Source of the DNA: Chloroflexota bacterium
GTDB lineage: Bacteria; Chloroflexota; Anaerolineae; UBA4142
NCBI GenBank assembly: GCA_023381515.1
Contig: JAMCQI010000013.1
Location: forward strand, 1 to 64,000
Direction: 5' to 3'
Length of the DNA: 64,000 nt
Of this stretch, positions 18,000 through 26,913 are shown piece after piece; the stretch's first letter is position 1, and every line of letters starts with the position of its first letter. Both the position numbers and the translations under genes were made by a program. The notes under the pieces are model-generated. The model had not been told where the DNA came from, made no database searches, and saw nothing but the letters and a program-made list of their open reading frames with translations.

Positions 18000-19166
18000 C
18001 TATCCGTGCGCAGAAATGTAGCCGATGGGCGCACGTTCAATCTTTTCCACGGGCAGTACGTCCACGAGTTCGTATTGGCGCGAGCCCAAGTCCAGCTGCT
18101 CGCCGTATTGTGTGATCAAGTAAGGATCCTTGAGCGGGCCGTGCAGCCACGCCAGAGGATGGCCCGTGCGGGTGTGGACCTCGAGCGAGGTCGGGACATT
18201 TTCTTCGATCAAGGGCGTGCGCGCGGTCATGTCGAGCATCGCTTGCTCGCTCGCCACAATGTCGTCCGACCCAAAGATACCGGCGTCCGGCAAGATGGGC
18301 ATGCTCGTAAAGCCGAAACAGTCGCACACCGGCGTCATGTGTGTGGCGAGGCTGATGTGGATGGCTTTGCCCGGCGAAAAAGTCGAGAGGGTGAGGGAGG
18401 TGCTGATCGCACAGGCCTCTTGAAAAGCGGAAAAGTTGACCGAATCGATCTTGAGACTGCCGGGCGGCGCGACCTGCAAGCAGCGACCGCATTGATTGCA
18501 CGGTTCAATATGGAGGTGCATCTCGCCCGGATGCTCCTTGTCTTCCACGATGGCGCCGTGCGGGCAAGACTCGACGATGCGCTCGCGCGTCGCGGCGTCG
18601 GGACATTTCTCGGGGAACCAGTAGCGATCATAATGCCCGGTATCATGCATCGCTCTGCGGGTCTCGCCGATCATGCAGCCGAGCGCCAGATTCTTGAAAG
18701 CGGCGCCGGCAGAGCAACTGGGATGCCCCTTGACGTGCGCGAGGTTGACGAGAAAGGTCGCGTCCTGGATCAACCCCGCGATTTTCCACTCGCGGATATT
18801 CTTAAAGGGATGTGTGTGGGTGTAATAGTATTTCTCGTCGAGGCCGGCCGCGGGATAGACGGGACAGCCGAGCGTCTCGATGGAATAGCCCCTCTCTTCG
18901 GCGCCTGCCACATCCCAGTTCACATCCGTCACGAATGGTTTCCCACCGCCTTCCTTGACCGCCTGAACAATCTTGCGCACAAAAACCGGATGGACGGTCG
19001 AGTAACCGATGTTGTTGCCCGTGTGCATCTTGATGGCGACCGTTTCCCCTTTGACGCGGTCGCGGAGATGCAGACGGTCGAGAATCAGATCGAGCTTGGC
19101 CGGCAGCGTCTCCTTCGCTTCCAAACGTGCCTGGCGCGGAGAACCCCAAAATACCGTACTGGTCAT
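18000..19166 (-). CDS. DUF362 Fe-S protein
   Basis: A 388-residue protein with the DUF362 core: VAIKMHTGNNIG near residue 43, the LVNLAHVKGHPSCSAGAAFKN segment in the middle third (shown in part), and GCMIGETRR. A ferredoxin-like insertion follows, with Cys in VESCPHGAI and in CNQCGRCLQ, enough for one 4Fe-4S cluster. Related proteins are annotated as iron-sulfur-cluster-containing DUF362 proteins of unknown substrate. GAGG sits five bases before the ATG. It is co-directional with mutM and divergent from the RHS gene, with only 95 bases between them. Confidence 0.82.
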   Translation of the reverse strand: MTSTVFWGSPRQARLEAKETLPAKLDLILDRLHLRDRVKGETVAIKMHTGNNIGYSTVHPVFVRKIVQAVKEGGGKPFVTDVNWDVAGAEERGYSIETLGCPVYPAAGLDEKYYYTHTHPFKNIREWKIAGLIQDATFLVNLAHVKGHPSCSAGAAFKNLALGCMIGETRRAMHDTGHYDRYWFPEKCPDAATRERIVESCPHGAIVEDKEHPGEMHLHIEPCNQCGRCLQVAPPGSLKIDSVNFSAFQEACAISTSLTLSTFSPGKAIHISLATHMTPVCDCFGFTSMPILPDAGIFGSDDIVASEQAMLDMTARTPLIEENVPTSLEVHTRTGHPLAWLHGPLKDPYLITQYGEQLDLGSRQYELVDVLPVEKIERAPIGYISAHG

Positions 19167-19261
19167 GAGAGCCTCATGGAAAAGGATGTTGGTTCAGGAA
19201 GAGTGGGCGCATTGCTCGTGCCATAATAATCCATTGCGCGCAGAACACAAAACCAGGCGCG

Positions 19262-22200
19262 ATGCAAGAAGAGGGGAGCCCACCGGTCTCTTCGAGCATT
19301 TTCTCTGCCATGCCCGAGCATTCCCGCAGAGTGAGCGTGCCATCCCTTGACTCAGCGGCCCGCTCGACAGCGTGCGCCGCGAACGCGACGGCCCTGGGTT
19401 TTGGTTGGACGGACAATTACAACCTGCGGCTTGAGTTCTCGACTCAATATAGCGTCACGGTGGCGTCATTTATCGCGGCGCATGGATCGCATCTCCCATT
19501 CGCGGCGAAGCCCGATGGCACTTTTTCTCCCGAGCCGAGGGTGCGAGGAAATCTGGTGCAAAACTCGGACGGCACCTACTCCCTGTCGGACGCTCACCAG
19601 AACCGCTACCTCTTTGACTCCTCCGGACGCCTGACGCAAATCGTCGATGCCAATGGCAATGCGCAGACCTTGACCTATAACGGCGCCCAGCTGGACTCGG
19701 TCGGCATTGCGAGCGGCCGCTGGCTTCATTTCAGCTACGATGGAAACGGCCGCATCAGCGGGGTCGACGACCCGCTCGGCCGCCATCTCGGCTTTGGCTA
19801 CAATGGTAACGGCGACCTGACATCCGTAACGGACGTGCGCGGGTTGGTCACGACGATGACGTATGATGGGAGTCATCATCTGCTGACCATCGCAGACCCG
19901 AACCGTCATACCCAGGTCACTAACCACTACGACGCCGAGAATCGCGTGGACTATCAGCTGAACGCGCTGAACCAACAGACCACCCTCAACTACGGGTCCA
20001 GCAGGTCTCAGACGGTGGTCACCGACCCGCGCGGTTATCCCACATCGTACAACTACGACCTGAACGGCCTCCTGGTTTCGGTCACGGACGCGTTGGGCCG
20101 TAGTGAATCATATGTCAATGACGGGAACTTGAACCGGAGGAGCGTGACGGACAGAAACGGGCATCAGACCCAATTCACCTGGACCCGCACCGGATGCAGC
20201 CTGGGCATGATCACGGATGCCCTGGGCAACAAGGCCTCCTCTGACGATGACAGCAACGGCAATCTGCTATCGGTCTACGATCCGCTGCATCGGTGGACGC
20301 AATACACCTATGATGGCGCCAACAATCTCCTGTCGATCATCAAGCCGATCTCCGGAACCATCGCGTTCGCATACGACGCGCTCGGGGACCCCGTCCGACG
20401 GACCGACGAGAACAACCACTCGACCCAGTATGGCTATGACTCTTATGGCAATCGGACGGTGATCACGGATACCTTGAGCGGCGTGACCCGGCTCGCATAC
20501 GACGTGGCCGGCCGCATGACAGACCTCACGGATGCGCTCGGGCACCGGACCCACTATGAGTACGATGCCGCGAATCACGTGACCAAGGCGGTCCTCAACT
20601 ATGATCCCAACCAAGCTCTAAATGCCGGGAATGAGTACAATCTGACCACGCAGTACGGCTACGACCCAGCCGGGAACCTGACGACGATCACCAACACCCT
20701 AGGATCGATCACGAAGACGGACTATGACGTTGCGAACCGCCCGATCACCGTGACCGTAAATTACGTGCCGGGCGGGCCAACCGATTCTCAGACCAACCTC
20801 ACCACCGTCTACAGCTATGATCCGGACGGAAATCGGCACTCGGCGACGGACGCCGACAACCAGACGACGACGTATGGCTATGACGAACTGAACCGGCTGA
20901 AAAGTACGACGGACCCGTTGAACCACACCACGCAATACTCTTATGACGGGGTCGGGAACCTGACCCAGGTGCTGGATGCGAATAACAACAGCACTCTGTT
21001 CGGCTACGACGCTGTCAACCGCCCCATCACTCTGACGAACGGCCTCAACAACCGGACGCTCTACGGATATGACGCAGTCGGCAACCGCACGCTGATCACG
21101 GATGCCCTGCAGATCGTGACCTCCTACGCGTACGATAGCCTGAATCGCCTCACCACGGTTACAGAGAATTATCGGCCAGGGCTCGGGGTCACGGCGAGCC
21201 AGAACGTGACCACGACCTACGGCTACGACAACGTCGGGAACCTGATTCTCACTCGGGATGCAAACGGCCATGCCAAGACCCAGACCTACGACGAACTGAA
21301 CCGGCTCAAGACGGTGCGGGACCCGCTCGGCCACACCACGACGAACTCGTACGACGCGGTGGGGAATCTCCAGAGCGTCCTGGACGCGAACAACGCGACG
21401 ACCGGTTACGTGTACGATGGGGTGGATCGGCTCGTGCAGATCAATTATCCGAACGCGAGCGTGACCTTTGGCTACGATCCCCTCGGCCATCGCAAGACGA
21501 TGACCGATTCGGCGGGCGCGACGCAATACGGGTACGACGCGGTGTACAGGCTGAGCACCGTCACCGACCCCTTCCAGCAGATGGTGCGCTACGGCTACGA
21601 CCGCGCGGGAAATCGCGTGAGCTTGAACTATCCGGACGGCAAGCAGGTGGGGTATGGCTTTGACGCGGCGAACCGTCTGCAAACGGTTACCGACTGGAGC
21701 CAGCAGAACACATCCTACACTTACGATGCCGGCGACCGGCTGACCGGGGCCACATTGCCGAACGGAGTCACCGTCGGCTATGACTACGATCGGGCCGACG
21801 AACTGACGACGATCCAGTACGTCCGTGGGACAAGCCTGCTGGGCAGATACGCATACACCTACGATGCCGCCGGCAACCGCGTGCGGCAAGACGAGTCCAT
21901 GCGCGCGGTCGAGAGCGGGGCGGGTGTGCCGGTCAAGGCGGCAGCGACGCCGAGGCCCACGGTCACGCCGACGGCGACCGGCCCTCGACCGGCGAGCGGA
22001 GCGGCGGCGACACCGACCAAGATAGCGTCGGCGATGAAAACCGGCACGCCGGTCTCGGCGCCACGGCAGCCCAACTCCGTCATGCTGCCTTTTGTTTCGC
22101 GGGGCAATGTTCCGGGCGGGGGGCAACCGGGAAATGTTCCTGCCGGTGCCCCGCCGACCAAAACGCCGACGCCGACGGCCACCCCCACGAACACGCCGAC

Positions 22201-23815
22201 CTTTACGCCGACCGCCCTGCCGACGGATGCGAACAACATCCAGATCGACTACCAGTACGACTCGTTGGACCGCCTGACCCAGGCCAAGTATTCGACCTAT
22301 GGCGGGGCGCCGCTCGCGCCGGTCCGCCTGGGTCCCACTGGGAAGAGCACGCCCACTCCGACTCCCGTTCCCCTGGGCGTGGCCAAAATCATCACCTACA
22401 CCTACGATGCGGTCGGGAACCGCCTGACGCAGAATAACAATGGGACGGTCACGAACTACACCTACGACACCGCCAACCGTTTGACAAATGTCAACGGAGT
22501 GGCGTACACTTGGGACAACAACGGCAACCTCCTCTCCGACGGCACGCGCACCTTACAATACGATACCGCGAACCGGCTGACCCAGGTGGTGAGCGGGGCC
22601 ACGACCGCCCAGATGGTCTACAACGGCGTAGGCGATCGTTTGCAGCAAACCGTGAACGGCACCCAGACGCGTTACGTGCTGGATCCGGCGGCGGGGCTGA
22701 CGCAGGTCCTCGCCGATGGGACAAACACCTACCTGTATGGCCTGGGAAGAATCGCCCAGCAAGGGACGAACCTCCAGTACTTTGGGGCGGATGCGCTCGG
22801 GAGCACGCGGCAACTCTATAACAGCAGCGGGCAGATTGTCGCGAACGAGCGCTTCGACCCGTTCGGGACCCTCATCAGCCAGACCGGGACGGGGACGAGC
22901 GTCTACGGGTTCGCAGGGGAGCCGCAGGACCCGGCCGGATTGGACTATTTCCGAGCCCGGTACTATGATCCGGTGAGCGGGCGATTCATCAGCCAAGACC
23001 CGTGGGGCGGGGATCTCCACCAGCCAGGGACCCAGAACGGCTGGAGCTACGCTGAGAATGATCCGGCTTTGGTGACCGACCCCTCGGGGCTGTGCACGAG
23101 CGGGATCGGGACCGACCAGATTCTCTCGGGCCTCTTCACCCTCAACGGCGGTCAGGTCCTGGCCGGGCTGAGCAACAACTGGCAGGAATGCCAGGAGAAC
23201 GTGAGCAAGGCGCAGCAAGCCTGGCAGCAGGGCGACTATGTGCGTGCGGTCACCTGGGGAACGGGCGTGACCACCATCGCTCAGCGGGCCGCGGGTTGGG
23301 TGTATGACAATAATCGCGACCTGACGACTGCTCAAGACTCGTGTGCGAGTTGGTCCGAGCGTGCGGCGGCGGGAGAGCGGGTTCTGGGGCGCGGGTTCCA
23401 ACTGGCCGCGTCACTGGTCCCGATTGGCATCGGGGCGAAGAGCCTGCTCGGCAAGGCAGCCCTCGCGGATGGAGTGCTCGTAGAGGCGGGGGATGAAGGT
23501 GCTCTTCAAAACACAAGAGTGTTTTATTCGGGCGGAAGGCAGGCGCAGCTGGCTGCCGAGGACTGGGCGAATGCGAATGGAGCAATTACTCTGGAGTTGC
23601 CAGCCGACACGCCATACGGACAGGTGAAGGCTGCATCAAAGGCGTTTGCTCAGGGTGCTGCTGGAGAGGTGAACGTTTTCCAGTCCGCGAGTGGTGTCAG
23701 GTTGCAGAGCATTTGGGCGACGACCGAGTACCCGGCTCTGGTTGAGAACCCCAACGTAACGGGTATAAGATTCCATGTCGTCATGCCCGATGGCAGCGTC
23801 GCCATTTTGCCCTGA
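19262..23815 (+). CDS. RHS/YD-repeat polymorphic toxin
   Basis: A 1517-residue RHS protein. YD repeats of the GYDxxGNxT...DxxNRLT type fill residues 90-1180 and should form a hollow shell. Around residues 880-990 they are interrupted by a Pro/Thr/Ala-rich linker of about 100 residues. The core boundary RARYYDPVSGRFISQDPWG lies near 1240, then ENDPALVTDPSGL. A pretoxin segment with AAGWVYDNNRD and GAKSLLGKAALADGVL leads into a variable tip from about residue 1417, which I cannot assign to a toxin class. There is no signal peptide, and the usual N-terminal region before GFGWTDNYN is very short, so the 5' end may be truncated. A candidate immunity gene follows after 22 bases. Confidence 0.88.
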   Translation: MQEEGSPPVSSSIFSAMPEHSRRVSVPSLDSAARSTACAANATALGFGWTDNYNLRLEFSTQYSVTVASFIAAHGSHLPFAAKPDGTFSPEPRVRGNLVQNSDGTYSLSDAHQNRYLFDSSGRLTQIVDANGNAQTLTYNGAQLDSVGIASGRWLHFSYDGNGRISGVDDPLGRHLGFGYNGNGDLTSVTDVRGLVTTMTYDGSHHLLTIADPNRHTQVTNHYDAENRVDYQLNALNQQTTLNYGSSRSQTVVTDPRGYPTSYNYDLNGLLVSVTDALGRSESYVNDGNLNRRSVTDRNGHQTQFTWTRTGCSLGMITDALGNKASSDDDSNGNLLSVYDPLHRWTQYTYDGANNLLSIIKPISGTIAFAYDALGDPVRRTDENNHSTQYGYDSYGNRTVITDTLSGVTRLAYDVAGRMTDLTDALGHRTHYEYDAANHVTKAVLNYDPNQALNAGNEYNLTTQYGYDPAGNLTTITNTLGSITKTDYDVANRPITVTVNYVPGGPTDSQTNLTTVYSYDPDGNRHSATDADNQTTTYGYDELNRLKSTTDPLNHTTQYSYDGVGNLTQVLDANNNSTLFGYDAVNRPITLTNGLNNRTLYGYDAVGNRTLITDALQIVTSYAYDSLNRLTTVTENYRPGLGVTASQNVTTTYGYDNVGNLILTRDANGHAKTQTYDELNRLKTVRDPLGHTTTNSYDAVGNLQSVLDANNATTGYVYDGVDRLVQINYPNASVTFGYDPLGHRKTMTDSAGATQYGYDAVYRLSTVTDPFQQMVRYGYDRAGNRVSLNYPDGKQVGYGFDAANRLQTVTDWSQQNTSYTYDAGDRLTGATLPNGVTVGYDYDRADELTTIQYVRGTSLLGRYAYTYDAAGNRVRQDESMRAVESGAGVPVKAAATPRPTVTPTATGPRPASGAAATPTKIASAMKTGTPVSAPRQPNSVMLPFVSRGNVPGGGQPGNVPAGAPPTKTPTPTATPTNTPTFTPTALPTDANNIQIDYQYDSLDRLTQAKYSTYGGAPLAPVRLGPTGKSTPTPTPVPLGVAKIITYTYDAVGNRLTQNNNGTVTNYTYDTANRLTNVNGVAYTWDNNGNLLSDGTRTLQYDTANRLTQVVSGATTAQMVYNGVGDRLQQTVNGTQTRYVLDPAAGLTQVLADGTNTYLYGLGRIAQQGTNLQYFGADALGSTRQLYNSSGQIVANERFDPFGTLISQTGTGTSVYGFAGEPQDPAGLDYFRARYYDPVSGRFISQDPWGGDLHQPGTQNGWSYAENDPALVTDPSGLCTSGIGTDQILSGLFTLNGGQVLAGLSNNWQECQENVSKAQQAWQQGDYVRAVTWGTGVTTIAQRAAGWVYDNNRDLTTAQDSCASWSERAAAGERVLGRGFQLAASLVPIGIGAKSLLGKAALADGVLVEAGDEGALQNTRVFYSGGRQAQLAAEDWANANGAITLELPADTPYGQVKAASKAFAQGAAGEVNVFQSASGVRLQSIWATTEYPALVENPNVTGIRFHVVMPDGSVAILP
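23390..23480 (+). repeat. Tip-junction block, copy 1 (in RHS gene)
   Basis: This 91-bp segment encodes GRGFQLAASLVPIGIGAK and onward, immediately before the variable toxin tip. It is identical, base for base, to 26550-26640 and closely similar to 24390-24480 and 25259-25327. It is the natural crossover point for exchanging tips. Confidence 0.9.
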
Positions 23816-23837
23816 CGAACGAATTGGAGGCTGCGTC

Positions 23838-24137
23838 ATGTTCAAGAGGATACGAGAGAACCTGATAGAGAGCGACGAAGGGTTTTCGGTGGAAGTAACG
23901 GGAAGGGTGGGCCTTCGATACAGGGAAGCAGACAAAGTGCTAGACGTCGACTCAGAAGTAGGGGAGCATCCGTATATGGTAATCTATGGTGATTCCCTCA
24001 AGCGATGGGAACCGCCGCATGAGGATGATTTGCTTGACGACCGCAAACGCAGTCAGATCATCGAGAACATCCGTCGGGCGTTCCAGTCCCAAGGGCTAGA
24101 CATCGGTGTCATTTATCCGAGCTTGCCGCGACCCTAG
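23838..24137 (+). CDS. Candidate immunity protein 1
   Basis: A 99-residue acidic protein, ATG at 23838 with GGAGG seven bases upstream, starting 22 bases after the RHS stop. The segment VIYGDSLKRWEPPHEDD followed by RSQIIENIRRAFQSQG reminds me of Imm74-type immunity proteins; that is recalled, not searched. No membrane segment, so it should act in the cytosol on the RHS tip encoded just upstream. Confidence 0.65.
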   Translation: MFKRIRENLIESDEGFSVEVTGRVGLRYREADKVLDVDSEVGEHPYMVIYGDSLKRWEPPHEDDLLDDRKRSQIIENIRRAFQSQGLDIGVIYPSLPRP

Positions 24138-24260
24138 CTCCATTGAAGGCAGGTCGGAGTCGATCGCCGCTTTGAATACTCTCGAGTGGATTGCTGTCAG
24201 CCAGCCGCGATAGTGAACAGCAAGGAGCGTGTTCATGTTTGGACAAGGCGGTGACAGAGC

Positions 24261-24851
24261 GTGGACGCGACCACCGCCTTGCGGCGAGCCGCGGGTTGGG
24301 TGTATGACAACAATCGGGATTGGGCGGCGCTGCAGGACCCCTGTGCGGGCCGGACTGAGCGAGAGGCGGCAGGCGGGAGGATCCTCGGTCGTGGGTTCGA
24401 ACTGGCCGCGTCGCTCGTCCCGCTTGGCCTCGGCGCGAAGAGTCTCCTCGGCAAGGCGGCCCTCGCGGACGGGGTGCTCGTTGAGGCGGCGAATGAAGAG
24501 CTCAGTACGACTGCGCACAGCACCCACCGGTACCCCGGGCCCGGGGAGTCTTTCTTGCGATATGAATCCGGGAGTCCAGCATACTCCCGCGTCACGGAGA
24601 TGGGAGGCCTTAGACCAGGGACATTTGCCGCGCCCTCTTCAGAGGGGCTTTTCACACAATCAGAAATTCCCGCAAGATACAACCTCCCGAGCGCAGAGAT
24701 TCCTCGGTCCGTGTACTTCGAAATACGTCCGGGCCCGGATGACGTGGTCGTAGGACCTAGACCCGTTCTTGGCGGCACCGGTAATGAGGCGCTCTTCCCG
24801 TTCGGAACGGGACCAGGCACGGTGTCCGGACCTTATCCAGTGCCCAAATAG
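24261..24851 (+). CDS. Orphan RHS tip cassette 2
   Basis: A 196-residue open frame from GTG at 24261 with no YD repeats. Its first 75 residues repeat the pretoxin of the RHS gene (AAGWVYDNNRD, then GRGFELAASLVPLGLGAK). After that the sequence is unrelated to tip 1 and ends in RPVLGGTGNEALFPFGTG. The homology in the pretoxin and the switch at the tip mark it as a displaced alternative toxin end. It has no strong ribosome site and may be silent until recombined onto the RHS gene. The tip class is not recognised. Confidence 0.7.
   Translation: MDATTALRRAAGWVYDNNRDWAALQDPCAGRTEREAAGGRILGRGFELAASLVPLGLGAKSLLGKAALADGVLVEAANEELSTTAHSTHRYPGPGESFLRYESGSPAYSRVTEMGGLRPGTFAAPSSEGLFTQSEIPARYNLPSAEIPRSVYFEIRPGPDDVVVGPRPVLGGTGNEALFPFGTGPGTVSGPYPVPK
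24390..24480 (+). repeat. Tip-junction block, copy 2
   Basis: Homologous to 23390-23480 at the DNA level, with scattered mostly synonymous differences. Its 3' part from TCGCTCGTCC is nearly identical to copy 3 at 25259-25327, differing at one position. Confidence 0.85.
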
Positions 24852-24862
24852 GAGATAGACCA

Positions 24863-25108
24863 GTGAGCGAATCTGCCGGTAAACCACCAAGGCTACCCGA
24901 CAAGTGGGCTCCGTTCCTTGCTACCCAGCCCGAGACGGGTATGGGCTACTGGATCGTCACTGTTGTACTCAAGGATCGTCGGGAATACAGAAGGGTTGTC
25001 GTAGACTCAGGGTACGTTACTCGGGTCTATGGTCACGATCACATACCATTTGACCCAGAGGACATCGTTGACATCATTGTGACCCACGATAAATGGGATT
25101 TTCGATAG
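24863..25108 (+). CDS. Candidate immunity protein 2
   Basis: An 81-residue protein starting at GTG 24863, with GGAG eight bases upstream and 11 bases after orphan tip 2. It reads as a compact, mainly beta protein with GYWIVTVVLKDRREYRRVVVD and a C-terminal FDPEDIVDIIV segment. I do not recognise the family; position directly after a toxin tip is the basis for the immunity call. Confidence 0.6.
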   Translation: MSESAGKPPRLPDKWAPFLATQPETGMGYWIVTVVLKDRREYRRVVVDSGYVTRVYGHDHIPFDPEDIVDIIVTHDKWDFR

Positions 25109-25258
25109 TCGCATTGAGCCCGTGTCGCCCGGTCCCGCTCAGATAGCCGTCGGCTCGAGTCGAGTCGCGTTACTGGCTTTGGAATCCGCGGGAGGAAGAG
25201 TTTCTCTCCGACCAGGTGTGCCAGGGGATTCTCAGTCAGGACTTCGACCCAAACGGTC

Positions 25259-25327
25259 TCGCTCGTCCCGCTTGGCCTCGGCGCGAAGAGTCTCCTCGGC
25301 AAGGCGGCCCTCGCGGATGGGGTGCTC
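25259..25327 (+). repeat. Tip-junction block, copy 3
   Basis: A 69-bp segment differing from the 3' part of copy 2 at a single position; homology starts exactly at TCGCTCGTCC and the sequence upstream is unrelated to the other copies. Confidence 0.85.
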
Positions 25328-25642
25328 ACCGACGCGGCGGATGAAGATCTTGCCTACCGCTATGTTGGGCCAAGGGAGGCTGAGGAAATAGGCCAAACGG
25401 GGGTCATACCATCTGTTGACGCAAGGGGCAACCCGAAGTACGTTTTCGCGTCGCCCAACTATTATGAAAACGCGGCGGACGCGCAAAAGGCGCTGCAACT
25501 TGAAAAGGCTCCAACACATCGGGTCACCTTTCAATTCGACGTGGCGCGCTACAACTATGCGGGCAACGTCGAGAACGGAACGGGAATTGAGATGACGACG
25601 AGCCAGCCAATCCCGGCTTTGCGCATCGATCCACTAAGGTAA
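25259..25642 (+). pseudogene. Orphan RHS tip cassette 3 (no start codon in the homologous part)
   Basis: Homology to the pretoxin begins abruptly at SLVPLGLGAK, shorter than in cassette 2, and continues into a new tip of about 105 residues beginning YRYVGPREAEEIGQTG and ending in GTGIEMTTSQPIPALR. The layout recalls tips I have seen described as ADP-ribosyltransferase-like, but that is only an impression. The first usable start inside it is GTG at 25322. Its immunity gene follows after 15 bases. It is probably a silent donor and not an expressed protein. Bases 25109-25258 before it show no gene I can defend. Confidence 0.62.
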
Positions 25643-25657
25643 CGAGGAGAGAAGAGC

Positions 25658-26155
25658 GTGTCGTCTCCCAACATTATCCAGTTTCCCGACCAGTTGGTCA
25701 TCCGGGTCATAGAAGAAGAAACCGGAGCCCCGGTGCCCGGCATCGTGACTACCTTAACCTTGTATGCCAAAAGGAAGAACAACTACGATTTCGGACCCAA
25801 GCTGAGCGACTCGGCGGGACTCATCACGATTAGCCGCGAATGGGTTGCGCGGTCGATCGAGGAGACAATGGATTTCTTCATCATGGATTATTCCTCCCGC
25901 TTGGAGGACTGTCTACCCTACGTCGACGTGAGGGTCGACTCTCAAGAGGACATTCTCAAAGAAATTAGCGCGAGGAGCGCCCATCCTTCAATTAAGCTGG
26001 GTGAGCTGGGGATCAGTAACACCGCTACCGAGCTTGGTAAGGCACGCAACGCTGCGTACGAACCACAAGTGGTGCGGATTGCACTCGATACTCCCGGCGA
26101 AGCGCTCCGGAAGGTGGTCATTGAAGTAAGGCGACGAGGTCAGAAGGAGGAATAG
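25658..26155 (+). CDS. Candidate immunity protein 3
   Basis: A 165-residue protein from GTG at 25658 with a good GAGGAG site. The N-terminal third (VRVIEEETGAPVPGIVTTL, then DSAGLITI) looks like a carboxypeptidase-regulatory or transthyretin-like beta-sandwich; the rest is acidic and mixed. It follows orphan tip 3 by 15 bases and so is its likely immunity partner. Bases 26156-26540 after it hold no convincing gene. Confidence 0.58.
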   Translation: MSSPNIIQFPDQLVIRVIEEETGAPVPGIVTTLTLYAKRKNNYDFGPKLSDSAGLITISREWVARSIEETMDFFIMDYSSRLEDCLPYVDVRVDSQEDILKEISARSAHPSIKLGELGISNTATELGKARNAAYEPQVVRIALDTPGEALRKVVIEVRRRGQKEE

Positions 26156-26523
26156 GCGGGTGACTTGAACCGCGTGCTCAGCATGACGCCGAGGTGAGCT
26201 ATGGCCTCTGGAGGCTCACTGGTTGCAGACAATGGAGAGAGAGACCAGGACCCCGTGTGGGAGCAGGCACGAGAGACCCCGACGAGGATGGACACGCGCC
26301 TGGCAAGCACGGGGCCGACGTCAGAGTTTCGCGGTCGCCCCAAGGTCCCGCCTGATGGTGTGAAGATGTCGCTGGTCGCCAAGGTACCTCGCCAGTTTCC
26401 GAACAGAGACCGTCCAGAAGGACGTCCGTCTGGAGGTTGACGATGGGCCGGGAGCAGAGGTCGAGTTCTGACGCGTAGTGGAGACGGGCTACCTTCTATG
26501 CTAAGGCAGGGGTACCGATTAGA

Positions 26524-26813
26524 AGGGTGCGCTCCTGCAGATCGTCGGCCGCGGGTTCCAACTGGCCGCGTCACTGGTCCCGATTGGCATCGGGGCGAAG
26601 AGCCTGCTCGGCAAGGCAGCCCTCGCGGATGGAGTGCTCGCCGAGGCGGCGGATGAAGGTGCAATTCACGTATCCGAAGAGGGACTCGCCGCCCTCGAGC
26701 AACATCTGGCTGAACTTGACCCAGCAGCGAGGCAATGCTTGAACATCCGCGCGCGGATATTTGAGGCGACGCCAATGCCATGCGGCCACGCGGGTGTGGC
26801 GGGCATCGTATAG
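26524..26813 (+). pseudogene. Orphan RHS tip cassette 4 (truncated)
   Basis: After an in-frame TAG near 26524 the frame runs into the 91-bp block identical to the RHS gene. It then continues for about 50 residues starting EAADEGAIHVSEEGLAALEQ, a beginning common in RHS C-termini, and stops at 26811. It has no start codon, the tip looks cut short, and the next gene is degV, so no immunity gene follows. I read it as the oldest or most damaged cassette of the array, or a recent recombination leftover given the exact block identity. Confidence 0.6.
26550..26640 (+). repeat. Tip-junction block, copy 4 (identical to copy 1)
   Basis: All 91 bases match 23390-23480, 3.2 kb upstream, while flanking sequence on both sides differs. 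Such exactness between diverged neighbours indicates recent duplication or gene conversion. Confidence 0.9.
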
Positions 26814-26846
26814 ACGCGTGCGGCAGCTCAGCGGACGTTCTCTGAA

Positions 26847-26875
26847 TTGCATTTCCCTCGCCTCTTTGGTAAAAT
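26847..26875 (+). promoter_or_regulatory. sigma70-type promoter of degV
   Basis: TTGCAT at 26847-26852 and TAAAAT at 26870-26875 have a 17-base spacer. The start site would be near 26882, about 30 bases before the degV ATG. Confidence 0.7.
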
Positions 26876-26913
26876 CAACGCGCCCTTCATCTTGCCAAAG
26901 GAGGCGAGCCCCC

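Noticed and set aside
19174..19416. Minus-strand open frame between DUF362 and RHS genes
   Set aside because: Overlaps both promoters and the RHS start; no family or ribosome site recognised.
20699..22126. 475-codon open frame antisense to the RHS gene
   Set aside because: A mirror effect of the repetitive GC-rich YD codons; valine/arginine-rich with no motif.
19600..22600. YD-repeat DNA as a CRISPR or tandem-repeat array
   Set aside because: The repeats are degenerate at the DNA level and keep one open frame; they are protein repeats.
26201..26440. 79-codon open frame between immunity 3 and tip cassette 4
   Set aside because: Composition is unlike its neighbours, no ribosome site, and other frames look equally coding-like; probably decayed cassette sequence.
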